From NCBI GenBank assembly GCA_022711755.1, contig JAKLEA010000002.1, forward strand, positions 124,001 through 188,000: a stretch of DNA of 64,000 nt, given 5' to 3'. Both the position numbers and the translations under genes were made by a program. Origin of the DNA: Planctomycetota bacterium (lineage in GTDB: Bacteria; Planctomycetota; Brocadiia; SM23-32; JAKLEA01). Below are positions 55,002 through 63,143 of the stretch, piece after piece (position 1 is the stretch's first letter; each line of letters starts with the position of its first letter). The notes under the pieces were generated by a model, which made no database searches, had not been told where the DNA came from, and saw nothing but the letters and a program-made list of their open reading frames with translations.

Positions 55002-56681
55002 ATGGACGCCGACAAGCCGAAATTACTTCCCGGATTGAAAAGAGCCGAGGTCCTCGGCCTTGCCACGCTCGTCCTCGGCGCGGCGGTGACGGGATTCTGG
55101 ATGGCCCGGCAGGATGTCTCCCGCCTTTCTTCCGAGCTTCTTGGCGTCAATCCCATTGCGGTCGTCGCCGCTCTCGCGATTTCGGTCTCCCACCTCTGTG
55201 CGCGCTGGATGCGCTGGCATCTGTTCCTGCGCCGCTCGCAGGTGCGTATCCCGACGAAATACAGCGTCGAAATCTTTTGCTACGGCCTGCTGATGATCCT
55301 GACCCCGGCCTACGCCGGGGAATGCGCCAAAGCATGGCCCATCAAGGCGCGTTTCGGCTATCGCGCCAGGATCGTCGTCGCCGTCGTTGTCGCGGAGCGC
55401 CTCTTCGACGTTCTGGCGCTGGTCATCCTCTGGGCCGTCGGCTCCAGCGACTCTCTTTTCATGGCGATTGCCGCCTGCGTCGTCATCCTTCTCATGGCCG
55501 GATTTGCGCGAGTCATGGCGCGGGTGATCGGTTTCCTGGACAGGGCGCGTCAGCTTGCGCTGCTCCGGCAGGCGGTCGCCCCGGCCGCGGACGTCCTCCT
55601 GAATCTCTTCACAGGCGTCAATTTTCTGCTCGGTCTCGCCATTTCTCTCGCCGCGTGGTCCATGGCTGGCTTGGGACTGAAGCTCATCATCTGGGGGTTG
55701 CATCAGCAATGCGGCTGGCTTGAGGCCCAGGCCATGTTCGCGCGCAGCACGATCCTGGGGGCGCTAACCCTTATCCCCGGCGGCGTCGGAATAAGCGGAA
55801 GCCTGCTCCTGATGGCGATTCGTCAGGCCGGCCTGCCTGCCTCGACCGCCAGCGTCGCTGTCTTCCTTGTCAGGGCCGTCAGCATCTGGTTCGCCGTCTT
55901 CATCGGCGCGGCAACGATCCTCTGGCGCGCGGCGAAAACGCGGGCCGGGGTCTCCGCCGTCTTCTCAGGCTTCCATTTCGACCAGGTGTCGGAAACCTAT
56001 GACGCCGAAATCCCGATCCACGTCCGCGACCACGTCGTCAGCAAGAAGATTGTCGCAATGCTTCCGCGCCTGAAGTCAGCCTTGCCGAACGGCGGCGAGG
56101 GGCTGGACATCGGTTGCGGCAGGGGCTGGTACCTGCGCAGGATAACGGCTGAGGGATACCGGGTTACCGGAATTGATCTTTCCCTGCGCCAGGCGGTTTC
56201 AGCAGGGGAACTGCTGCGGCAGGACGGCGCGGAAGCCCCGGTCGCCCTGGCCGACGTCTGCCGCCTTCCCTTCGCCTCGGAATCCTTCGACTTCGCCTAC
56301 ACCATTAATGTCCTTCACCACCTGCCGACGGCCGAGGATCAGGTCCGAGCGCTGGAGGAGATCGCCCGTGTCCTGCGTCCAGGCGGCATCTTCTTCCTGC
56401 ACGAAATCAATGTCACGAACCAGCTCTTCCGCTTCCACATGAACTACGTCTTCCCCCTCATACACAACATTGACGAGGGGACGGAGCGCTGGTTGAAGCC
56501 GTTTTCGCTGCCGCAGTCGCCCTCGTTAAAGCTGAAAGATATCGAATATATGACCTTCGTGCCGGACTTCGGTCCGGCGGGATTGTTCAAGTCGCTACTG
56601 CTTATCGAATCGAGACTGGAGAAGTCCCGCCTTCGTTCATGGTCGGCGCACTACATGGCAGTATACGGAAAACCCGCCTGA
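55002..56681 (+). CDS. LPG-synthase-type (UPF0104) membrane domain fused to a SAM methyltransferase
   Basis: Residues about 20-330 of this 559-residue protein form seven or eight membrane helices with the features of the lysylphosphatidylglycerol synthase TM/UPF0104 family: RWMRWHLFLRR, LTPAYAGECAKAWPIK, VVVAERLFDVLALV and TLIPGGVGISGSLLL. The C-terminal 215 residues are a class I methyltransferase: GLDIGCGRGWYLRRI (near 366), FDFAYTINVLHHLPTAEDQ and LRPGGIFFLHEINV. Such a fusion would methylate a lipid or lipid-linked molecule at the membrane. The ATG at 55002 is chosen; the frame opens at a TTG 16 codons earlier. It closes the five-gene operon, 54 bases after the chorismatase-like gene. Confidence 0.85.
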   Translation: MDADKPKLLPGLKRAEVLGLATLVLGAAVTGFWMARQDVSRLSSELLGVNPIAVVAALAISVSHLCARWMRWHLFLRRSQVRIPTKYSVEIFCYGLLMILTPAYAGECAKAWPIKARFGYRARIVVAVVVAERLFDVLALVILWAVGSSDSLFMAIAACVVILLMAGFARVMARVIGFLDRARQLALLRQAVAPAADVLLNLFTGVNFLLGLAISLAAWSMAGLGLKLIIWGLHQQCGWLEAQAMFARSTILGALTLIPGGVGISGSLLLMAIRQAGLPASTASVAVFLVRAVSIWFAVFIGAATILWRAAKTRAGVSAVFSGFHFDQVSETYDAEIPIHVRDHVVSKKIVAMLPRLKSALPNGGEGLDIGCGRGWYLRRITAEGYRVTGIDLSLRQAVSAGELLRQDGAEAPVALADVCRLPFASESFDFAYTINVLHHLPTAEDQVRALEEIARVLRPGGIFFLHEINVTNQLFRFHMNYVFPLIHNIDEGTERWLKPFSLPQSPSLKLKDIEYMTFVPDFGPAGLFKSLLLIESRLEKSRLRSWSAHYMAVYGKPA

Positions 56682-56736
56682 TATCGCGTCGCCCGTCCCG
56701 CCGGATTTCATTTCGCGCGATCACGCTGATTGCCCC

Positions 56737-56783
56737 AATAAAAGAACCCGGCCGGCCAATTCTGGGATTGCCCGGTCGGGTTC
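56737..56783. terminator. Terminator between convergent genes
   Basis: GAACCCGGCCGG pairs with CCGGTCGGGTTC (12 bp, one G-U on the minus strand reading). On the minus strand it is followed by TTTTATT, so it best serves the YgiQ gene. Confidence 0.7.
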
Positions 56784-56813
56784 CTTCGTTATTCCCGCGC
56801 GGCGGTTGGATTC

Positions 56814-59417
56814 TCAACGCCTGCGGGGCCGGTCGTTTCTGTCGCGCCTCGTCTTACCGTTTGCGTCGGGATGGTCGCGATAGCTCAACGGCCTGAGATT
56901 GTCCTGATCGAATTCCCGGTTGAACTTGGAATCCGCGTCGCTGTGATCGTAGTCAGTCCGGGAGGCGTTCTCCGGTGGCGGCGGCTCCTGCCTGGGTTGA
57001 CTCAACTGCCCCGGTTCCTCGTAGAACTCTGGAGCGCTTTCGATGTCTTCAAGCTCCGGCTTGCGAGGAACGGGGCTGTCCCCGCGTGACTGCGCATACC
57101 TTGAGAAATCCCGGCGTCCTGACGCCGGGCGCTGGCTGAAGGAGTCCCTGGCGCCGCGCCTGAATCCACCGGCATCCCTGGCGTCCCGCGAATCCCTGGC
57201 GTCCCTGGGGCGTCCGAAGGAACCGCGATCCCGGGGCGGCGCAGGCGGACGCGGCGGCTGGCCGGGGTCCTGCTGCGGTTGTTCCGGCTTGAGAAGGTTC
57301 GGGGGCAGGTTCGGTTTGTAATGATTGCTCGGACGGCCCCATCCGGGGGAGGTCATGGGCCGCGCGCTCTGCGGCGGCGCGGGTGGCGCAGATGCGTCTC
57401 CCGGCGTCTCCCGCATGGGCGGCCTCGGCGGACGGCGGAACTGCCGGTCGCGGTCGTCCGGACGGAAGCCGGGGGACCGCCCGGACATGGAACCGTCCAC
57501 CCTGTCCGAACGCGGCGAATCGGAGAAAATCCGGCTCATGGGCATTATCAGACAGTCCGGTCCGCGCCCGATCAGGTGTTCCGAGTTCGCCGCAACCAGC
57601 GCCTCCCGGACCATCCGGTCGTTCTTCGGGTCCTGGAAATGCAGAAGCGCTCTCTGCAGCAGCTTCTCCCTGTCCGTCCCGGCCGTCGCGTATTGCGCGC
57701 CCGTGATCGGGTGATACCCGGTGTGGTATATGCAGGCTGACACGGTCAGCGGCGCAGGATAATAATCCTGCACGTGCTCCGGGAATATCCCGTATTGGCG
57801 GAAGTATTGCGCCAGCTTGACCATGTCCTTCAATTCACACCCCGGATGGCCGGACATCCAGTGGGCCGTCAGATACTGCTCTTTATTCAGTTCCAGGTTG
57901 ATCTTGACGAAGGCTTGGCAGAAATCCTCATACACCTTGAACGGCGGACGGTTCATCACCTCCAGCACGTTGTCGCAGCAGTGTTCCGGGGCGACCCTGA
58001 GCCTGCCCCTGACGTGATCCTTGCACAGGCAGTTCAGCAGCTTGTTTTCCGGCTCGTTCAGGAGCATGTCGTGCCTGACGCTGGAGGTGACTGCGGCCTG
58101 TTCCACTCCGGGAACGGCGCGAAGCTCCCCGAGCATCTCAATCATCGGCTGCGTATCGGCCTTCAGATTCGGGCACTGCGCCGGCAGCAGGCAGTCCCGC
58201 TCCCCGCACATGCCCTCCTCGCGCCCGCAGCCGGTTCCGTACATGTTCGCGGACGGCCCGCCCACGTCGGTGATCACGCCCTTGAAGTCCGGCATCGCCG
58301 CGAGGCTCTTCGCCTCGGCGACAAGAGATTCCTTGCTCCGGTTCTGTATGATGCGCCCCTGGTGGACGGCCAGCGAACAGAAATTGCAGTCCGCGTAGCA
58401 TCCCCGGTGAGTGATCATGTTGAACCGTATTGACTCGACGATTGGAACCCCCCCCTGAGCATCGTGTTTCGGATGGGCCATGCGGATGTAGGGCAGTCCG
58501 AATATCGCGTCCATCTCCTCAGTAGTCAGCGGTCGCGACGGCGGGTTGACTACGACGAAGAACTCGTCATGCGTCGGCTGCACAATCGGCTTGCCCTTCG
58601 CGTGGTCGCAGTTTTCGCGGGCCTGCTTGAATGCCTGGTTGAAGAGCTTCTTGCTCATGCGGACTTCTTCGAAACTCGGCAGGAAGACGTGCTTGGTCGC
58701 CGCCGGCTTCTTATCCGTGACGTAGGCGACGCCGGGCAGCTTCTGCGCCGCGTCAATCTTCTTGCCTTTGGACATCAGGCGCGCGATCTCTAGTATCGCC
58801 AGCTCGCCGGTGCCGCAGACCAGCAGGTCGGCGCGGCTGTCCAGCAGGACGGACCTCCGCAGCGAATTCTCCCAGTAATCGAAATATGCGATGCGTCTCA
58901 GGTCGGCCTCCATCCCCGTGACGATGATCGGCACGCCGGGGAAGGCTTCCCTCGCCCGGTTAGAGTAGACGATGCTGGCGCGCTTGGGTCGCCCCTCAAC
59001 CACCCCGCCCGGGGAATACATGTCCCGCGTGCGCAGCTTGCGGTGAACGGTCAGCCTGTTGAGCATGCTGTCAATGTTGCCGGCGGTGACGATGCAGAAG
59101 AGTTTCGGCTGCCCAAGCGACAGGAAGTCTTCCTTCTTCTTCCAGTCTGGCTGGGCGATGATGCCGACCCTGAAGCCCTCCCTCTCCAGGCATCGGGCCA
59201 GGATCGTCGCAGTAAAGTAGGGATGGTCCACGTATCCGTCGCCGGTGACGACGATGACGTCCAACTCATCCCACCCCCTGGCTTGCATTTCCTCCCGGGT
59301 CATCGGCAGGAAGCGCGGCTGGGCCGGCGTTTCGTCCCCGGCGTCGCCGGCAACAGTCTGAGGTTCGTCGTTCGTGAACAGAGCTCCGTTGTCCTTCTTC
59401 TTGAGTCTCGGACTCAT
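56814..59417 (-). CDS. ygiQ: YgiQ family (UPF0313) radical SAM protein with long disordered tail
   Basis: The 867-residue protein contains a cobalamin-binding-like N-terminal domain (residues 36-200; GYVDHPYFTATILARCLERE), then the radical SAM core with the cluster motif C340-x3-C344-x2-C347 and SSVRHDMLL, and the YgiQ C-terminal block YTGYHP-like YHTGYHPITGAQYAT. The last 230 residues are a low-complexity Pro/Arg/Asp tail with RDARDSRDARDA repeats, ending RRDRNDRPRRR. The reaction of YgiQ is unknown. The ATG at 59417 lacks a strong ribosome binding site. A candidate structured RNA lies upstream on the same strand. Confidence 0.93.
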   Translation of the reverse strand: MSPRLKKKDNGALFTNDEPQTVAGDAGDETPAQPRFLPMTREEMQARGWDELDVIVVTGDGYVDHPYFTATILARCLEREGFRVGIIAQPDWKKKEDFLSLGQPKLFCIVTAGNIDSMLNRLTVHRKLRTRDMYSPGGVVEGRPKRASIVYSNRAREAFPGVPIIVTGMEADLRRIAYFDYWENSLRRSVLLDSRADLLVCGTGELAILEIARLMSKGKKIDAAQKLPGVAYVTDKKPAATKHVFLPSFEEVRMSKKLFNQAFKQARENCDHAKGKPIVQPTHDEFFVVVNPPSRPLTTEEMDAIFGLPYIRMAHPKHDAQGGVPIVESIRFNMITHRGCYADCNFCSLAVHQGRIIQNRSKESLVAEAKSLAAMPDFKGVITDVGGPSANMYGTGCGREEGMCGERDCLLPAQCPNLKADTQPMIEMLGELRAVPGVEQAAVTSSVRHDMLLNEPENKLLNCLCKDHVRGRLRVAPEHCCDNVLEVMNRPPFKVYEDFCQAFVKINLELNKEQYLTAHWMSGHPGCELKDMVKLAQYFRQYGIFPEHVQDYYPAPLTVSACIYHTGYHPITGAQYATAGTDREKLLQRALLHFQDPKNDRMVREALVAANSEHLIGRGPDCLIMPMSRIFSDSPRSDRVDGSMSGRSPGFRPDDRDRQFRRPPRPPMRETPGDASAPPAPPQSARPMTSPGWGRPSNHYKPNLPPNLLKPEQPQQDPGQPPRPPAPPRDRGSFGRPRDARDSRDARDAGGFRRGARDSFSQRPASGRRDFSRYAQSRGDSPVPRKPELEDIESAPEFYEEPGQLSQPRQEPPPPENASRTDYDHSDADSKFNREFDQDNLRPLSYRDHPDANGKTRRDRNDRPRRR

Positions 59418-59566
59418 AATCCATGCAACCTTGTCGAGATGAATGTTGAATCGGCTTGCTCACGGCGGGCGGTTCACGGGTTGCGGCGCGTTGGTTCGCG
59501 CCCCCCGGGAATGCTCCGGGCAAGCCCTCGGGCCTTCAGCCTCTCGTTTACTGCCGGCCCTTTGCC

Positions 59567-59974
59567 AAAAAACTAATGTCCCTTCCTTCGTTTTACGTCA
59601 ATCGGAACCGACACGCCGACCGTGGTGTTTGCGCGGCGGCGTCAGGCGCGGAATTTCCGTCTTCCTGTGCGCCGGCGACGCCCTGTCCCGAACAGGACTG
59701 TGCCGGCATGCCGCCCGCTCACGCGGGTCTGCGCGTCGCTTCCCGCCTTTTCCAACAGTGAGTTACCGTCCCCTTTACGCGTCCGAAGCCCCTCTGGAGC
59801 GCCTTGTCTCCGAGTGCCTTAGCCTTTAGCCGGGAAAGATCTCAGCGCCGGCCGCTTTTCCCGAAATCCTTATGCGGCAGGATGATTTCAAGCCCTCACA
59901 GGAACCATCTACCCCCTGCTGCTCGAATACCGAGGGTTCCTTCCCGTAATCAGCGCTCTAAAGGCCTCATTAGT
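59567..59974 (-). ncRNA. Candidate independent structured RNA, about 400 nt, no recognised family
   Basis: Read on the minus strand, ACTAATG at the 5' end pairs with CATTAGT directly before a run of six T. GCCTTTAG (59965-59958) pairs with CTAAAGGC (59829-59822), enclosing three hairpins: GGAACC...CTCG/CGAG...GGTTCC (59901-59940), GAAATC/GATTTC (59863-59889) and GGGAAA-AGCG/CGCT-TTTCCC (59832-59862). The 3' half has CCCGC-GTGA-GCGGG (59714-59727), a GNRA tetraloop hairpin, and GCCGGC/GCCGGC (59671-59707) around CCTGT/ACAGG. No gene fits. It does not show the conserved parts of RNase P RNA, tmRNA, SRP RNA or 6S RNA that I would expect. Confidence 0.6.
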
Positions 59975-59976
59975 GA

Positions 59977-60005
59977 ATTTTAGTCAGCGTCCCGGACAAA
60001 GTCAA
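59977..60005 (-). promoter_or_regulatory. Promoter of the candidate structured RNA
   Basis: On the minus strand TTGACT (60005-60000) and TAAAAT (59982-59977) are separated by exactly 17 bases, a near-consensus housekeeping promoter. Transcription would begin at about 59974-59970. Confidence 0.7.
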
Positions 60006-60103
60006 ACGAAAAGGAGAGAGTATTTTGCGCTGCTCCGGATGATCAAGCTGACTGCGCGGCAGGTCGGGCGTCCTCCATGTCACGGCCAGAAAATCGCCTT
60101 TAG

Positions 60104-61306
60104 TCATTTCCTCAACTGCTCCATGCATTCGATGAACGCGGCGGAAATGTATTCGTTGTCCTTGTCCGGCATGGCCGGATGTATGGGTAGGCATAGCAGG
60201 CGGGCGCCAATCTCGTTGGAGAGGGGCAGGTCCTGGCCGGCGGTATGATCGCGCAGCAGTTTCCGCGACTTGTAACAAGGAGGGTTGGCGACCAGACACT
60301 TGACGCCGTAGACCTCGCTCATCATCTGCATCAACCGGTCGCGCTTCTCCCCGGCCCACGCCTTCGGGACGAGGCACGTGTAGAGATAGTAGCTGTGCTT
60401 GCAGTCCTTCGGCTCGTGGGGCAATTGCAGCCCCGGGACGTCGGCCAGCATTCCGTTGCGGGCCTGGGCGAGACGCCGGCGCGCGGCAATGAATCCGTCC
60501 AGCTTCTTCAACTGAACACTGCCGACGGCGGCCTGCACCTTGGTCATGACGTAGGACGACCCCCAGACCTCCGTGGCGCCGCCGTAGAACCGCGCCGACC
60601 GGACGTACGCCCCGGCATCGTCGTCATCCGTAGTCACCATGCCGCCCTCGCCAAGCGTGACCATGTTCTTCATGGTGTGGAAGGAGAAGACCGTCATCAG
60701 TCCCTTCTTGCCGATCTTTGTGCCGCGGTATTCCCCGCCGACGGCGCGCGCGGCGTCGGTGATGACCGCAGGGGGGCCGTGTCGTTTGTGGGGATTCCTC
60801 CGGGCGATGTCGAGATACTCATCAACGGGAGCCGAGAGTCCGTTGAAATGCACGGGGAAGATGGCGCGGGTGCGCGGGGTTATCCGCTTTTCCACGTCGC
60901 GCGGATCGAGTTGGAGCGTTTTTGGGTTGACCTCGCCCCAGACCACCTGCCCCCCCGCGCCCAGGACGGCCAGCGGCGCGGCCACGAAGTTGATGGCAGG
61001 AACGATAACCTCATCTCCGCGCTTCAGCTTCAGGAATCGCATCGCCAGGTCAAGCCCCGGGCCGGCGCTGTTGAGGGCAATCGCGTGTTTTGTCCCGGCA
61101 TAGGCCGCGAATTCCCGCTCAAAATCCTCGGTGGGCTTCGAGTAGCCGAAGCCCTTGGTGACGTCCTCCTGGGCGACGCGCATGACGGAGACGGCGGCTT
61201 CGATCTCCTCCTCGCTGTAGATGCTGCCCAGCAGCGGCTCCCCTTCCCAGACCGTCTTCAGCTTGCCCGCTCCCAGAATCCGTTTTCTTTCCTTCAGGCT
61301 GATCAT
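60104..61306 (-). CDS. DegT/DnrJ/EryC1 family PLP-dependent aminotransferase
   Basis: The 400-residue protein has the fold-type I layout of sugar aminotransferases: HAIALNSAGPGLDLAMRFLK (cofactor phosphate loop), GDEVIVPAINFVAAPLAVLG, VITDAARAVGGEYRGTKIG, and the PLP lysine in SFHTMKNMVTLGEGG. Members transaminate nucleotide-linked keto-sugars; the product is not predictable and no dedicated sugar-nucleotide genes lie beside it. AGGAG stands about 9 bases before the ATG. It is upstream of the candidate RNA on the same strand, separated by that RNA's own promoter. Confidence 0.92.
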   Translation of the reverse strand: MISLKERKRILGAGKLKTVWEGEPLLGSIYSEEEIEAAVSVMRVAQEDVTKGFGYSKPTEDFEREFAAYAGTKHAIALNSAGPGLDLAMRFLKLKRGDEVIVPAINFVAAPLAVLGAGGQVVWGEVNPKTLQLDPRDVEKRITPRTRAIFPVHFNGLSAPVDEYLDIARRNPHKRHGPPAVITDAARAVGGEYRGTKIGKKGLMTVFSFHTMKNMVTLGEGGMVTTDDDDAGAYVRSARFYGGATEVWGSSYVMTKVQAAVGSVQLKKLDGFIAARRRLAQARNGMLADVPGLQLPHEPKDCKHSYYLYTCLVPKAWAGEKRDRLMQMMSEVYGVKCLVANPPCYKSRKLLRDHTAGQDLPLSNEIGARLLCLPIHPAMPDKDNEYISAAFIECMEQLRK

Positions 61307-61580
61307 CTTTCGACTCCTGTTACAAAATGTAAAAGTAGCTTGAGAGGGGGGAATTCACCGGAGGCAATAATGCCTAATCGTGGGACGGGTGTCAATCGCT
61401 ACGGCGGCGCAGATATCGTACAAGACAATTGACGTTGATGGAGAAATCCACAATTCGTTTCTCCGGTCTTGGGCAGAATTAAAGACACGCCCGGGAAGAG
61501 GACAAACGCGCAGGCCAGATGGAACAGACTGCCGGGCATGCCCTTGGAAGCAGTCTCAAGTCTGAAAGTCAGTAACGGCG

Positions 61581-62789
61581 TCAGGGACGGGTTTCGCGTT
61601 CCAGGGCGGATACGACCCGATCCGTCACGCCGTTCCTGATTTCCACCGTCACATTCTCCTTGCCGGGGGTGTCCGTCGTGATGAATACCAGCGCCAGACG
61701 GCTTTCGGGGTCGGCGAGTCCCATGACGGTGTCAATGCCGGCGTGGCCGAATGCTTTGCGGGACAGCCGCCTGCCGAAGCCAAACCAGTGATTCTCCGAG
61801 TCCCCCCGGATCAACCATCCCAACCCCCAATTCTCATGGGCCGGCGGGATGTTCTTCTTCCGCGCTTCGGCAATCTGCGGCGCATACTGAATCTCGCGCA
61901 TGGCCCTGATCGCCGCCGCCGGGATTATTTTTTTGCCCTGCCATTCGCCATCCTGAAGGTGCATGTTCAGGAACTTCAGCACGTCAGCAGCCGTTCCGAA
62001 GCATCCGCCTCCGGGGTGGCCCATCAGTGCGAACCGCTCGGGCCGCACGGGACACGGGAGTTCTTTGGGCTGATGGGTAAGGGCTACTCTGGCTCCGGCG
62101 GGTGGCGTCTCGAAGGTGAAGCTCGGACAATCCAAAGGATCAAACAGCGCTTTCCGGCAAAGGCTCTCCCAGGAAGCCATGCTCGAAATCCGACGCACCG
62201 CCTCGGCAGCCAGGAACATGCCCTGCCAGCCGTGATAGGCCGTCCTGCTTCCGGGAGGCCATTCCAAGTCGGCCTTGCACAGCGCGTCAAGGTTCCGCTG
62301 CCAGGCCTCATCGCCAAGCGCGTGACTTATCGGAACGGACGGTATGCCGGCGGAATGGGTCAGCAGGTGTCTGACCGTTATCTTATCCTTGCCCTTATTG
62401 CCGAATTCCGGGATATAGCGGCATACGGGCGCGTCATAATCGAGCCGGCCATCCGCATGAGCCAACGCCGCCATGGTGGCCGTGATTCCCTTCGAGAAGG
62501 AATAGAGCATGTGGACGACCTCCGGCCCCACAGGCTCGCCCCGCTTCTCCTCCCCGCAGTAAGTTCCCCAATATTTTTCCAGGAATGTTTTGCCGTCGCG
62601 GGAGGCCAGGAGACACGCGCCGGGGAAGACGCCCAGGCGGATTTTCTCCTCAATCCATTTCTCGACCGATTCGGAGTTTTCGGGGTCCATGCTCGCCTCT
62701 GATGCGTATGCAAACGGTTTCAGGAACGCCAGTCCCGCGCTTCCAAGCGTCGTCATGAAGCGCCTGCGTCCCATGCTATTGTAAATCAT
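61581..62789 (-). CDS. Exported serine hydrolase, class C beta-lactamase-related
   Basis: The 402-residue protein has a twin-arginine-like signal (MGRRRFMTTLGSAGLAFLKP). The active-site SxxK is in YSFSKGITA, a Tyr motif in YHGWQG, and FGHAG replaces the KTG/HxG motif. This is the pattern of the beta-lactamase-like serine esterases and D-Ala-D-Ala carboxypeptidases (EstB, DAC, PbpX), which are mostly not true antibiotic-degrading enzymes. GGGGAGAA precedes the ATG at 62789. The gene is divergent from the truncated gene at the right edge. Confidence 0.88.
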   Translation of the reverse strand: MIYNSMGRRRFMTTLGSAGLAFLKPFAYASEASMDPENSESVEKWIEEKIRLGVFPGACLLASRDGKTFLEKYWGTYCGEEKRGEPVGPEVVHMLYSFSKGITATMAALAHADGRLDYDAPVCRYIPEFGNKGKDKITVRHLLTHSAGIPSVPISHALGDEAWQRNLDALCKADLEWPPGSRTAYHGWQGMFLAAEAVRRISSMASWESLCRKALFDPLDCPSFTFETPPAGARVALTHQPKELPCPVRPERFALMGHPGGGCFGTAADVLKFLNMHLQDGEWQGKKIIPAAAIRAMREIQYAPQIAEARKKNIPPAHENWGLGWLIRGDSENHWFGFGRRLSRKAFGHAGIDTVMGLADPESRLALVFITTDTPGKENVTVEIRNGVTDRVVSALERETRP

Positions 62790-63143
62790 GCCGTTCTCCC
62801 CGGATTCTTTTCTTATCCGCCACGTGGATACTTTAGCAGACGCTTGGGTGGTGTTCCAGAGATCGCGGAGTCCCTTTAATTGCGTTCATCGCATCGCCAT
62901 CTTTCTGTTGGCCCGTCTCATTGAGGACTTATTAACGCCTTTTATATTATACCATAATGGCATAGCTATCAATGACATATGACAAATATATTATGAAATA
63001 GGGGGGGGGGGGGGGGATAGAGAAAAGACTTGACAAGGGGATGTGATAAAGTAAGAGTGTAAATTTGATAAGGAGCTTGCAGCATGGCCTCGTATGAGGG
63101 TTTTGTATGAGGCTCCTTGATGCCGGAGAAAGGAGTTGAGGAT
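62790..63143. other. AT-rich divergent intergenic region
   Basis: This interval is AT-rich around 62935-63000, then has a G16 run at 63001-63016, and an exact TTGACA at 63030-63035 without a matching -10 box at the usual distance. AAGGAGC/GCTCCTT inverted repeats (about 63070-63118) lie further down. No gene is seen. Confidence 0.6.
63001..63016 (+). repeat. Homopolymer run of 16 G
   Basis: Sixteen G in a row lie 13 bases before a TTGACA box and 127 bases before the start of the next gene. Such tracts change length by slipped replication. Confidence 0.8.

Noticed and set aside
59567..59974. RNase P RNA, tmRNA or SRP RNA
   Set aside because: The conserved GAGGAAAGTCC and ACAGAACCC blocks of RNase P RNA, the tRNA-like end and tag frame of tmRNA, and the GGAAGGAAGCA loop of SRP RNA are not found.
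61581..62789. A beta-lactam resistance gene
   Set aside because: The SxxK hydrolase lacks the KTG motif of true class C enzymes and is closer to esterases and carboxypeptidases of the same fold.
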